The translations under genes and the position numbers were made by a program. The notes under the pieces were generated by a model, which saw only the letters and a list, made by a program, of their open reading frames with translations, made no database searches and was not told the DNA's origin. Positions 26,773 to 35,707 of a stretch of DNA of 36,991 bases are shown in pieces. Every line of letters starts with the position of its first letter. Positions within the stretch are counted from its first letter, which is position 1. The DNA comes from a bacterium (GTDB taxonomy: Bacteria > Myxococcota_A > Bradymonadia > UBA7976 > UBA1532), in contig JAUHXL010000016.1 of NCBI GenBank assembly GCA_030426945.1, positions 1 to 36,991 on the forward strand, in the 5' to 3' direction.

Positions 26773-28176
26773 TCACGCGCGGGCGGCGGGCCGGGCCAGG
26801 GAGAGCGCGACGTACACGCCGGCGCTGACGGCCAGCGCGATCAGCGGCACCGGCACCCCGAGATCGATGTCCGGCCAGATCATCTCGGCCAGCGTGATGG
26901 CGTAGCCCAGCACCAACGAGGTGACCGCGGCGCGCTCGTCGCCGCGGCGCCAGAAGAGGCCGAAGGTCAGCACCACGAAGGGGCCGGCCAGGGTCAGCGC
27001 GTAGCTGCCTTCGAGCAGGCTGAAGGCGCTCTCCCCGGCGAACGCGAAGGCGACGCTGAGCACGGTGGTGGCGACGACGCAGGCCTGCGTGACCGGCATC
27101 ATCGCCGTGCCCTTCTTCAGGTGCGGGCCGAGCAGGTTGTGGGCGAACACGCTGGCCGCGGTGAGGATGGCGCTGTCGAGCGTCGACAGCACGGCCGAGA
27201 GCAGCGCGAGCACGAAGAGCACCACCAGCGCGGGGCTGAGCACCTGCGCGGCCAGCACGGGCAGCACCGAGCTCTCGACCTCGGCCGGCAGCAGCGCCTG
27301 CGCGGCCAGGCCAAGCAGCGCCGGCGCCACGCCGACGACGATGTACGCGCCGCCGGCGAACAGGCAGGCCTGCTGCGCCACCTTCTCGGATTTGCTCGAG
27401 AAGACGCGCTGCATCAGGTCCGCGCCGGCCAGGTTGCCGAGCGAGCCGATGACCAGCAGGTTGATCCAGTCGAAGAGGTCGCCCAGCTTCTCGGTGGGCA
27501 CCAGCACCAGGTGGTCGGCGGGCACGCGGTCGAGCAGCGCGCCGAGCCCGGCGGCGACGCCGGCGTCGCCGCCCAGCCCGCTGAGGACGTTGAAGACGAC
27601 GACCACCAAGCCGACGATCAGGATGGAGATCTGCGCGGCGTCGGTCAGCGTGACCGACCACATGCCGCCGAGCAGCGTGTACACCATCGCGACGCCCGCG
27701 GCGCCGAGGATGCCCGCCCACAGGGGCCACCCGAAGAAGACCTCCATGATGCCGGCGACGCCCACGAGCTGGGCGGCGATCCACCCGAAGTAGGTGACCG
27801 TGCCGAGGGCGAACCAGACCTCGGCCCGGCGGCCGAAGCGGTCGCGGTAGAAGTCCGCCAGCGTCAGCAGCTTGAGGCGCCACAGCGGCCGCGCGAAGAA
27901 CAGGCCGGCCAGCACCAGGCACAGGCCGGCGCCCAGGGGCTCCATCGCCACGGCGCGCAGGCCGACCGCGCGGATCTCGTCGGCGGAGGCCAGCAGCGTG
28001 CCGGCGCCGAACCAGGTAGCGAACAGGGTGGCCCAGGCCAGGGACAGCGGCAGCCGCCGGCCGGCCACCAGGAAGTCCTCTTCGTCGTTGACCTTGTCGC
28101 GCACGAAGAGCGCGAGGCCGAACATCAGCACCAGGTAGACGGCCAGCGCGACGGCCAGCCCGGTATCGACGGTCAT
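26773..28176 (-). CDS. Sodium:solute symporter (SSF family)
   Basis: Many TM segments; DEEDFLVAGRRLPLSLAWATLFATWFGAGTLL and YRDRFGRRAEVWFALGT motifs. Start ATG 28176. Confidence 0.9.
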   Translation of the reverse strand: MTVDTGLAVALAVYLVLMFGLALFVRDKVNDEEDFLVAGRRLPLSLAWATLFATWFGAGTLLASADEIRAVGLRAVAMEPLGAGLCLVLAGLFFARPLWRLKLLTLADFYRDRFGRRAEVWFALGTVTYFGWIAAQLVGVAGIMEVFFGWPLWAGILGAAGVAMVYTLLGGMWSVTLTDAAQISILIVGLVVVVFNVLSGLGGDAGVAAGLGALLDRVPADHLVLVPTEKLGDLFDWINLLVIGSLGNLAGADLMQRVFSSKSEKVAQQACLFAGGAYIVVGVAPALLGLAAQALLPAEVESSVLPVLAAQVLSPALVVLFVLALLSAVLSTLDSAILTAASVFAHNLLGPHLKKGTAMMPVTQACVVATTVLSVAFAFAGESAFSLLEGSYALTLAGPFVVLTFGLFWRRGDERAAVTSLVLGYAITLAEMIWPDIDLGVPVPLIALAVSAGVYVALSLARPAARA

Positions 28177-28299
28177 CCACCCCTCCGCGCGGTGAGGCCA
28201 GGGTGCACCAATGGCCGCGCGGGCGCGAGGCGCCTGTTGCGCATCGAGGGCGGGCGGGCCGACTTCCACCGCTCGGCCGATCCGGGTAGGGTGCTCGAG

Positions 28300-28893
28300 A
28301 TGCGGACCTCGATCTTGATCGTGCTGGCGCTGCTGCTCGCGGCACCCCTCGACGCGGACGCCCGCCGGCGCCGACCGAAGAAGAAGCCCAAGCCCCGTCC
28401 CGCCGCTGCCGCGCAGAGCAGCCCGAGCGACGTCTACGACAGCGCCTTCACCTACGGCCTCGACGTCTTCATGGTGCAGGGCAAGGCCATGGGCGGTGTT
28501 CGCCTCGGCGGCTACAAGGGCTCGCTCGGCCTCGACATCGCCGGCGATCTCATCTGGCTGACCGAGGATGACCCCAACGGGGTGGTCGACAGCTTCGTGG
28601 GCGCCCTCGTCGGGCTGCACCTTTACGGGCGCGTCGTCCGCACGCGCTCGGCCGAGCTGCGCATCGGCACGGGCGTCGACATCTACCCCCTGTTCGGCAT
28701 CAACGCCGACGAGGTGCTGTACAGCTGGCCGGTGTTCGCGGAGGCGCGCTATTGGCTGACGACGCAGTGGGGTGTCGGGGCGCAGGTGCGCTTCAACCTG
28801 TTGCACAGCGACGCGCTGGAGCCGGGCGTCGCGCGCGACGGGCAGGAGTCCATCCCGCTGATGTTGGTGCTGACGCTGGGAGGGCGGTCGTGA
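28300..28893 (+). CDS. Hypothetical secreted/outer-membrane-like protein
   Basis: Signal peptide MRTSILIVLALLLAAPLDADA, basic RRRRPKKKPKPRP stretch, alternating beta-like strands (GGVRLGGYKGSLGLDIAGDLIWL). ATG 28300. Confidence 0.7.
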   Translation: MRTSILIVLALLLAAPLDADARRRRPKKKPKPRPAAAAQSSPSDVYDSAFTYGLDVFMVQGKAMGGVRLGGYKGSLGLDIAGDLIWLTEDDPNGVVDSFVGALVGLHLYGRVVRTRSAELRIGTGVDIYPLFGINADEVLYSWPVFAEARYWLTTQWGVGAQVRFNLLHSDALEPGVARDGQESIPLMLVLTLGGRS

Positions 28894-29339
28894 GGCGCTC
28901 GGTCTTCGCGGCGACGCTGGCCTTGGCGGCGTGCACCCCGCTGACCTTCTCGAACACGGCGCCCATCGACTTCGAGCGCTATCAGTCGGTCTACGTCGAG
29001 GGCGCCGAGGGCGGGGGGATCGACATCTCCCTCGCCGGCCTGTCGCCGCGCGAGTACCTGATCGAAGGCCTGCGGGAGGACAGCGGCTTCCGCCGGGTGG
29101 AGCGGGGGCCGGGTGGCGTCGACGTCCACCTGCGCGTCTCCCTGTTCATCGACCTCGACCGCGGCTTCGACCGCGCGGACGACGAGTACCAGGTCACGGC
29201 CACGTTCGAGCTGTACACGCCCGACGGCCGCGTGGTGGATCAGGGCTCGGTGGGCGACCAGGACGAGGATCTCTACGAGGCCGTCGAGGACGCGCTCGAC
29301 GAGATCGTCCATCACTACCTGCCCAGCTATCGGCTGTAG
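28890..29339 (+). CDS. Small lipoprotein of unknown function
   Basis: GTG start overlapping the previous stop (GTGA); RRSVFAATLALAACTPLTF lipobox. Confidence 0.7.
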   Translation: MRRSVFAATLALAACTPLTFSNTAPIDFERYQSVYVEGAEGGGIDISLAGLSPREYLIEGLREDSGFRRVERGPGGVDVHLRVSLFIDLDRGFDRADDEYQVTATFELYTPDGRVVDQGSVGDQDEDLYEAVEDALDEIVHHYLPSYRL

Positions 29340-29344
29340 AGCGC

Positions 29345-30148
29345 GTGTTCGGCCGGCGCCCCGACGGCACGCTGGTGCGCGACCTGGCGCCGGTGCGGCG
29401 CTTCCTGCCCTTCATCTCGCCGCGCCGCAACGACAGCCTGGTCTACGCGGCCCAGACCTTGCCGGTCGAGGCGGCGCTGGCGCACATCGCGGCGCTGAAC
29501 GCGGCGCGCCCCGACGGGCCGCGCGTGACGCTGTTCCACCTGGTGCTGCGGGCCATCGCGGTGGCGCTGCACGAGCGGCCGCGCATGAACCGCTTCGTCA
29601 GCGGCGGGCGCATCTATCAGCGTGACGGCATCTGGCTCAGCTTCAGCGCCAAGAAGGCCTTCGCCGAGGACGCGCCCATCCTGACGGTCAAGCGGCGCTT
29701 CGATCCCGGTGAGTCGATCGAGGCGATGGTCGACGGGGTGCTGGCGCCGCTGGGCGCCGCGCGAGGCGGCGCGCTCACGCAGGCGGATCGCGAGGTGAGC
29801 GTCCTGCTGCGGCTGCCGGTGCCGCTGTTGCGCGTGGCGGTGGGCTTCGCGGGGTGGGCCGACCGGCTGGGCCTGCTGCCGCGCGGCATGATCGAGAGCG
29901 ATCCGCTCTTCGCGTCGGCCTTCGTCGCGAACCTGGGCTCGGTGGGCCTCGACGGGGGCTATCACCACCTGTGGGAGTGGGGCACCTGCTCGGTGTTCTG
30001 CGTGATGGGGCGCATCGCCGGGCCGGCGGGCGCGCGCACGGTGACGTTGAAGTGGAGCTTCGACGAGCGCGTGGCCGACGGGTTCTACGCGGCGACGGCG
30101 CTGGCGGTCGTGGCGCGCGAGCTCGAGGCGCCCCCCGGTCGCGGCTGA
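29345..30148 (+). CDS. Stand-alone 2-oxoacid dehydrogenase E2/CAT-like acyltransferase-fold protein
   Basis: TLFHLVLRAIAVALHERPRMNRFVSGGRIYQRDGIWLSFSAKK... and C-terminal LKWSFDERVADGFYAATAL aligned to the E2 DHRxxDG motif; no lipoyl domain. GTG start 29345. Confidence 0.7.
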   Translation: MFGRRPDGTLVRDLAPVRRFLPFISPRRNDSLVYAAQTLPVEAALAHIAALNAARPDGPRVTLFHLVLRAIAVALHERPRMNRFVSGGRIYQRDGIWLSFSAKKAFAEDAPILTVKRRFDPGESIEAMVDGVLAPLGAARGGALTQADREVSVLLRLPVPLLRVAVGFAGWADRLGLLPRGMIESDPLFASAFVANLGSVGLDGGYHHLWEWGTCSVFCVMGRIAGPAGARTVTLKWSFDERVADGFYAATALAVVARELEAPPGRG

Positions 30149-30222
30149 CCCAGGGCGCAGCGCGCCCGCCGGGAGGGCGCCGAACCCAGGAGGCAGCCCA
30201 CCCGCACCCGGAGCCCGCAGCC

Positions 30223-31038
30223 ATGGTCGCCCCAGCCTTCGATCCCCGCATCGCTCGCGCTCGTGTCGTCGGCCTCGGCGAGCTGCTCTGCGATCTTCGC
30301 CGGCTGGTGCTGGCGGGTCTGCGCGAGGCCGCGCGCCGGCGCGCGGCGGCCTTCGTCGCCGACTTCGGCGCGGCCGAGGCGTCGCTGGCCCCCGGCCTGG
30401 TGCGGCTGGCCGGCGAGACGCACGCCCACCGACACCACCTGCCGGGCGAGCTGCTGCGCCCGGCGGGCGAGCCCTTGCGCGCGGTGCGCGTCGTCACGTC
30501 CGGCGCGATCGAGCTGGTGGGCCCGGCGGGCGAGCCCTTCGGGCAGGTGGGGCCGGGCGGCGTCCTGGGCGGCGCGCTCGTGGTCGGCGGGGTGTCCTCG
30601 CGGCTCGGCCTGCGCGCGACCCACGGCGCCGGCGTCCTGACCATCGCGCCGGCGCGGCTGCGGGCGCTGACCGGACGCTCCCGCGGCTTGCAGCAGGCCG
30701 TTCAGGCGGACGTGCAGCAGGCGGCCGTGCACGCGCTGCTGGGGGAGCACCCGGCGCTGAGCGCCCTGGATCCGGAGGTGCGGCGCTACGCGGCGGGACG
30801 CTTCGCGCGCGTCGACGTCGCCGTGGGCGACCCTGCGCCCTGCCTTGCGCTGCGCGGCCTGAGCGTCGTGGTGGAGGGGCGCGGCGCCCTCGACGGGCGC
30901 TCGGTGCGGCCGGGCGCCGTCGTCGAGACGCTCGACGTGCCCATCGTGCGCGCCCTCGAGCCGCTGGTCACGCTGACCCTGGCGCCCGAGGCGTTGGCGA
31001 CCGCGTACGCCCTGTACGGGGAGGCGCGCGCCGCCTGA
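30223..31038 (+). CDS. Hypothetical protein, possibly degenerate tandem cyclic-nucleotide-binding-like domains
   Basis: ATG 30223; Gly-rich beta pattern (VTSGAIELVGPAGEPFGQVGPGGVLGGALVVGG). Family call weak. Confidence 0.45.
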   Translation: MVAPAFDPRIARARVVGLGELLCDLRRLVLAGLREAARRRAAAFVADFGAAEASLAPGLVRLAGETHAHRHHLPGELLRPAGEPLRAVRVVTSGAIELVGPAGEPFGQVGPGGVLGGALVVGGVSSRLGLRATHGAGVLTIAPARLRALTGRSRGLQQAVQADVQQAAVHALLGEHPALSALDPEVRRYAAGRFARVDVAVGDPAPCLALRGLSVVVEGRGALDGRSVRPGAVVETLDVPIVRALEPLVTLTLAPEALATAYALYGEARAA

Positions 31039-31113
31039 GGAACCCGGCAACCCCCGTGGGCGTTCGCGTCTCCCTTCCAAGAGGCCGGCCTTCGCCGGAG
31101 GAGGGAGAGCGAT

Positions 31114-32136
31114 GTGAACGTACCCAGCGAACAGACCCCGACGGCGTCGACGCTGTCGGCCGGCGGCCTGCCCATCGAGGAGGTCGACTGTCCGCTCTGC
31201 GGACGGGACGACGCCGAGCCCATCGCGGTCGGCGAGGACTTCGAGTACCACACCACCCGCGACAGCTGGCGCATGGTGCGCTGTCGACGCTGCCGGCTGC
31301 TGTATCTGAACCCGCGCCCGGCGCCGGCGGCCCTCGACGCCATCTACCCGGATGACTACCACGCCTTCGCGTTCGAGCCGGCGCGCTTCGGTCTGATCCA
31401 CGCGGTGCGGACCCGGCTCGAGGCGCGCCGGCTGAGGCGCTGGTGCCGCGGGCTGCCCAAGCGCGCGCGCGTCGTCGACGTCGGCTGCGGTGATGGCTTC
31501 CACCTGCAGATCCTGCGGCGCTACGGCCGCCCCGGGTGGCAGCTCGAGGGGGTCGATCCCAGCCCGCGCGCGGTCACGGCGGCCCGCCGCGCCGGGCTGA
31601 ACATCCACGCGGGCACGGTCGAGCAGGTGGGTCTGCCGCCGGCAAGCTATGACCTGGCGCTGATGATCATGACCCTCGAGCACGTGCCCGATCCCCTCGC
31701 AAGTTTGGCGGCCGTGCGGCGGGCCCTGAAGCCGCGGGGGCGCCTGGTGGTGGTGACCGACAACGCGGACACCCTCGACTTCCGGCTGTTCGGTCGGCGG
31801 CACTGGGGTGGCTATCACTTCCCGCGCCACTTTCACCTGTTCGACGCGGCGACGCTCGGCGCGACCGCCGCGGCGGCGGGCTTCGGTGTGCGGCGCGCGG
31901 AGACCGCGGTGAGCCCGATCAACGCGATGTACTCGCTGCGCAACCTGCTGGTGGATCTGGGCGCGCCGGCGAAGGTCCACGACCGCTTGACGCTCGACTC
32001 GCCGGTGGGGCTGGGCCTCTTCACCGTGCTGGACGCGCTGCAGGCGGCGAGGGGCGAGGGCAGCGTCCTGTGCGCGACGCTCGAGCGATCCGGCCGCGGG
32101 CGGGTCTTGCGGGGCCGCTTCGGAGGGGCGCGATGA
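31114..32136 (+). CDS. Class I SAM-dependent methyltransferase with N-terminal zinc-ribbon-like CPLC/CRRC motif
   Basis: VDCPLCGRDD...MVRCRRCRLLYLNPRP; VVDVGCGDGFHLQILRRYG; MTLEHVPDPLASL. GTG start. Confidence 0.88.
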   Translation: MNVPSEQTPTASTLSAGGLPIEEVDCPLCGRDDAEPIAVGEDFEYHTTRDSWRMVRCRRCRLLYLNPRPAPAALDAIYPDDYHAFAFEPARFGLIHAVRTRLEARRLRRWCRGLPKRARVVDVGCGDGFHLQILRRYGRPGWQLEGVDPSPRAVTAARRAGLNIHAGTVEQVGLPPASYDLALMIMTLEHVPDPLASLAAVRRALKPRGRLVVVTDNADTLDFRLFGRRHWGGYHFPRHFHLFDAATLGATAAAAGFGVRRAETAVSPINAMYSLRNLLVDLGAPAKVHDRLTLDSPVGLGLFTVLDALQAARGEGSVLCATLERSGRGRVLRGRFGGAR

Positions 32137-33488
32137 GCGCCCGGACGCAGCCGGCGCCGGTGGTGATCGTCGGCGGTGGGCTGGCCGGCCTGACCGCGGC
32201 CCACGCGCTGCGGCACCATGGCATCCCGTTTCGCCTGTTCGAAGCCAGCGATCGGCTGGCCGGCCTGGCGCGAAGCTTCCGCGACGCCGACGGCTTCAGC
32301 CATGACTTCGGCGCGCACTTCATCACCAACCGGCTGGCGGCGGCGTTGGGGATGGGCGCCGAGTGTCGGACGGTGCAGCATTATGGCGAGGTGGTGCGGC
32401 TGGGCGGCGAGGACATCAGCTATCCGCTGGGCTTGCTGGGCGTGCCCCGCTTCGATCTGAGCGCCGCCTGGACGCGGCTGAGGGACGCCGTCCGGTCGAC
32501 GGCGTCGCCCAACGACGCGGCGACCTGGTTCCGTCACAACTTCGGCAGGGCGCTGGCCGACGAGGTGGCGCTGCCGCTGCTCGAGGCCTGGAGCGGGCAG
32601 GCGGCCGAGCGTCTGGCGCCCGCGGTCGGCGAGAAGCTGCCCGGGGGGCTGCTCGAGACGCTGTGGCTGAAGCTGGCGGGTCGGCTGACCGATCGCGCCG
32701 TGGCCATCGGCTACTGCGGCGCGCTGCCGCAGAGCGCCAGCGTCTGGCACGTGTACCCCGAGCACGGCGTCGGCGCGATCTGCGCGCGCCTGGCGGAAGG
32801 CCTGGACGACGCGGTGACGCTGGGCACGCGGGTGCAACGCATCCGGGTCGAGGGGGGGCGCGCGGTGAGCGTTCGGGTGGAGGACGACGAGCTGCCGGTG
32901 TCGGCGGTGATCAGCACCGCGCCCATCCACGTCCTTCCGCGGCTCGTCGAGGGCACCGACGCGCTGGAGCGTTTCGCGCGGTTCCGGTTTCGACCGATGA
33001 TCCTGGCCAACCTGAACCTCGAGGGGCGGCACCTGCTGAGCGATACCGTGGTGTGGCTGCCCGAGCGGGGCTTCGCGAGCTATCGGGTGACCGAGGCGCC
33101 GATCTCGATGCCCTGGCTGGCGCCCGAGGGCAAGACGACGCTGACCGTCGACATCGGCTGCGAGGTGGGCGATGACTGGTGGACGGCGTCCGACGCGGCG
33201 ATCGCCGCGCGCTGCCTCGAGGACATCGCGCCGCTGGTGCCCGACGCGGCGCGGCGTCACCGGAGCCATCGCGTGCTGCGCACGCCCATCGGATATCCGC
33301 TGTTCATGCGCGACTACGAGTCGGACCGGCTGCGGCTGGCCATCGACGGGACGGGCGTCGACAACCTGCTGAGCGTCGGGCGGAACGGCGCCTTCGACCA
33401 CCTGCTGATGGAGGACGTGTACTGCCGCACGTTGGCGCAGGTTCAGCCGCTGATCGACGAGCTGTTGCCGGCGGTGCGCGCGGCGTGA
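32133..33488 (+). CDS. FAD-dependent amine-oxidase/protoporphyrinogen-oxidase-like protein
   Basis: VVIVGGGLAGLTAAHALRHHGIPFRLFEASDRLAGLARS; C-terminal NLLSVGRNGAFDHLLMEDV. ATG overlaps upstream stop (ATGA). Confidence 0.87.
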   Translation: MSARTQPAPVVIVGGGLAGLTAAHALRHHGIPFRLFEASDRLAGLARSFRDADGFSHDFGAHFITNRLAAALGMGAECRTVQHYGEVVRLGGEDISYPLGLLGVPRFDLSAAWTRLRDAVRSTASPNDAATWFRHNFGRALADEVALPLLEAWSGQAAERLAPAVGEKLPGGLLETLWLKLAGRLTDRAVAIGYCGALPQSASVWHVYPEHGVGAICARLAEGLDDAVTLGTRVQRIRVEGGRAVSVRVEDDELPVSAVISTAPIHVLPRLVEGTDALERFARFRFRPMILANLNLEGRHLLSDTVVWLPERGFASYRVTEAPISMPWLAPEGKTTLTVDIGCEVGDDWWTASDAAIAARCLEDIAPLVPDAARRHRSHRVLRTPIGYPLFMRDYESDRLRLAIDGTGVDNLLSVGRNGAFDHLLMEDVYCRTLAQVQPLIDELLPAVRAA

Positions 33489-33491
33489 CGG

Positions 33492-34379
33492 TCAGTCGAA
33501 CGCTGGCGCCGGGGGGCAGCGGAGCGTCGTGAGGCGGCCGCCGATCTCGAGCGTGAGGCGGGCGGCGTGGAGCATCAGCCGCGCAGCCGAGGTGCCGTCG
33601 CCGTAGAGGACGTCGCCTTGGATGGGGTGCCCTCGGTGGGCGAGGTGGACGCGGATCTGATGGGTCCGGCCGGTGAGCGGGCGGGCCTCGAGGAGGGCGT
33701 CGCCGGCGCCGCGGCGCAGGACCGTGAAGTCGGTGACGCTGGGGCGGGCGTCGGGCCCGTCGCCGACGCGGAAGACGAGGGGGGCGGGCTCGTCGGAGGG
33801 CGGCGGTACGCGCTCGAGGGCGCCGTCGGCGCGGAAGGCCGGCTCGGTGGGCGCCGGCGCGACTCGAGCGAGGTAGCGTTTGTCGACGGAACGCTCCCGG
33901 AACTGCGCGTGCAGCGCCGCGGTGGACGCGCGATCGCGGGCGAAGAGGACGACGCCCGAGGTGTCGCGGTCGAGGCGGTGGACGGCGCGCAGGTCCGAGT
34001 CGCCGAGGGCGGCGCGCAGCAGCGCCTCGAGGTTGCGGTGGGCGCTGACGCGGGTGCGTTGAGTGGTGAGGCCGGCGGGCTTGTGGACCGCGACGACGCC
34101 GTCGCGGTCGAGCAGGATGCGCGCGGGCGGCAGAGTGGGCAGGGGCGGCGGGGGCGCGCGGAAGGTGTAGACGGCGAGGCGCGCGCCCGCGGGCGCGTGG
34201 TCGCGACCGGGGTGGCCCTCGCACCAGACGCCCTGGTGCGTGCGCGCGGTGGCCCAGGCCGCCGCGTCGACGGGGCAGCCGGGCGGTGGGCGATCCAATG
34301 AGACGGCGGCGGCGGTGACGCCGCGCCAACAGTCGACGGGCGGATCGTCGGGCAGCAGATCGAGGTGCGGGTCGAGCAT
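33492..34379 (-). CDS. RluA-family pseudouridine synthase
   Basis: LRAVHRLDRDTSGVVLFARD motif, VVAVHKPAGLTTQ, PLTGRTHQIRVHLAHRGHPIQGDVLYG. Confidence 0.9.
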   Translation of the reverse strand: MLDPHLDLLPDDPPVDCWRGVTAAAVSLDRPPPGCPVDAAAWATARTHQGVWCEGHPGRDHAPAGARLAVYTFRAPPPPLPTLPPARILLDRDGVVAVHKPAGLTTQRTRVSAHRNLEALLRAALGDSDLRAVHRLDRDTSGVVLFARDRASTAALHAQFRERSVDKRYLARVAPAPTEPAFRADGALERVPPPSDEPAPLVFRVGDGPDARPSVTDFTVLRRGAGDALLEARPLTGRTHQIRVHLAHRGHPIQGDVLYGDGTSAARLMLHAARLTLEIGGRLTTLRCPPAPAFD

Positions 34380-34477
34380 CGGCGGAGTGTAGCGGGCGGG
34401 GCGGTCCGGATCAGCCCGCGACCCGGCAGGGCGCCGACGAATCGGTCTCGCCGGGGCACTGCGCAGGAGTCGGAGCG

Positions 34478-35707
34478 ATCGAAGGCATTCTCTCGAAGTG
34501 GGGCGAGGCCGCGCTCGCCTCGACCGGGTTCTTCTGGAAGGCCGGCTGGGCCTTCGTGCTGGGCTATGCGATCAGCGCGATGATCCAGGCCTTCGTGCCC
34601 AAGGCGTCGCTGACGAAGCGCATGGGCGGCGAGGGTCCGAGAGACGTCGGGCTGGCGACGGCCTTCGGCGCCATCTCGTCGAGCTGCTCGTTCGCCGCGT
34701 TGGCGACGGCGCGGTCGCTCGTCGCCAAGGGCGCGAGCATCGTCGCGGGCGTGGCCTTCATGTTCGCCAGCACGAACCTGGTCATCGAGCTGGGCATCCT
34801 GGTCTTCATCTTCCTGGGGTGGCCCTATCTGCTCGCCGAGCTGATCGGCGGCGTGGTGCTGATCGGCATCAGCACCACGCTGGTGCGGCTGACCGCGCCG
34901 GACGCGCTGCGGGCGGCGATGCGATCACAGGCCGAGGAGGACGCGCCCGACGAGCCGGACGACTTCGACTGGCGGCAGCGGATGCGCAGCGCCGCGGGGT
35001 GGCGGCTGGTGGGCCATCAGTTCGTGATGGAGTGGAAGATGGTGTGGGAGGAGATCGCCCTCGGCTTCACCGTCGCCGGCTTCATCGCCGTGCTGGTGCC
35101 CGACGCGTTCTGGAAGGTGCTGTTCCTCAGCGGCGTCGAGGGCGTCCCGGGTTGGCTGGTGTCCATCGAGAACGCGGTGGTGGGACCCCTGGTGGCTGCG
35201 TGCACCTTCATCGGCTCGATGGGCAACATCCCGCTGGCCACCGTGCTGGCGTCGAGCGGCGCGGCCTTCGCGGGCGTGATGGCCTTCATCTACAGCGATC
35301 TGATGGTGCCGCCCCTGGTGCGGGTCAACGCGCGCTACTTCGGGTGGCGGGGGGCGCTGTACGTGGCGGGCGTGATGTTCGTCAGCATCGTGGCGACCGC
35401 GCTGCTGTTGGACGCGAGCGTCTCGCTCTTGGACCTGGAGCCGGGCGCGGGGCGGGGCGAGGCGGTCGGGGGTCGCTTCGCGCTCGATTACACCTTCTTC
35501 ATGAACCTGGGGTTCGTGGCGGTGGCGGGAGCGATGGTGTGGCTGCATCATCGGCACGTGGGCGCGCAGGACGATGGGGGCGGCCGGGGCGACGAAGAAG
35601 GGGGCGGGCTGGGGCCGAAGCGCTGGCTGGTCTACGGGTGCTTCGCGCTGGTCGGCGGGGGGTTGGTGGTCGAAGGACTGAAGGCGGCGGGGGTCTTGGG
35701 CGGATGA
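34478..35707 (+). CDS. ArsP_1/DUF318-like membrane permease; start codon non-canonical or uncertain
   Basis: Membrane protein with AFGAISSSCSFAALATARSLVAKGASIVAGVAFMFASTNLV; frame is open well upstream of GTG 34556 with no ATG/GTG/TTG; AGGAG at 34465-34469 lies 8 nt before ATC 34478. Confidence 0.75.
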   Translation: MEGILSKWGEAALASTGFFWKAGWAFVLGYAISAMIQAFVPKASLTKRMGGEGPRDVGLATAFGAISSSCSFAALATARSLVAKGASIVAGVAFMFASTNLVIELGILVFIFLGWPYLLAELIGGVVLIGISTTLVRLTAPDALRAAMRSQAEEDAPDEPDDFDWRQRMRSAAGWRLVGHQFVMEWKMVWEEIALGFTVAGFIAVLVPDAFWKVLFLSGVEGVPGWLVSIENAVVGPLVAACTFIGSMGNIPLATVLASSGAAFAGVMAFIYSDLMVPPLVRVNARYFGWRGALYVAGVMFVSIVATALLLDASVSLLDLEPGAGRGEAVGGRFALDYTFFMNLGFVAVAGAMVWLHHRHVGAQDDGGGRGDEEGGGLGPKRWLVYGCFALVGGGLVVEGLKAAGVLGG

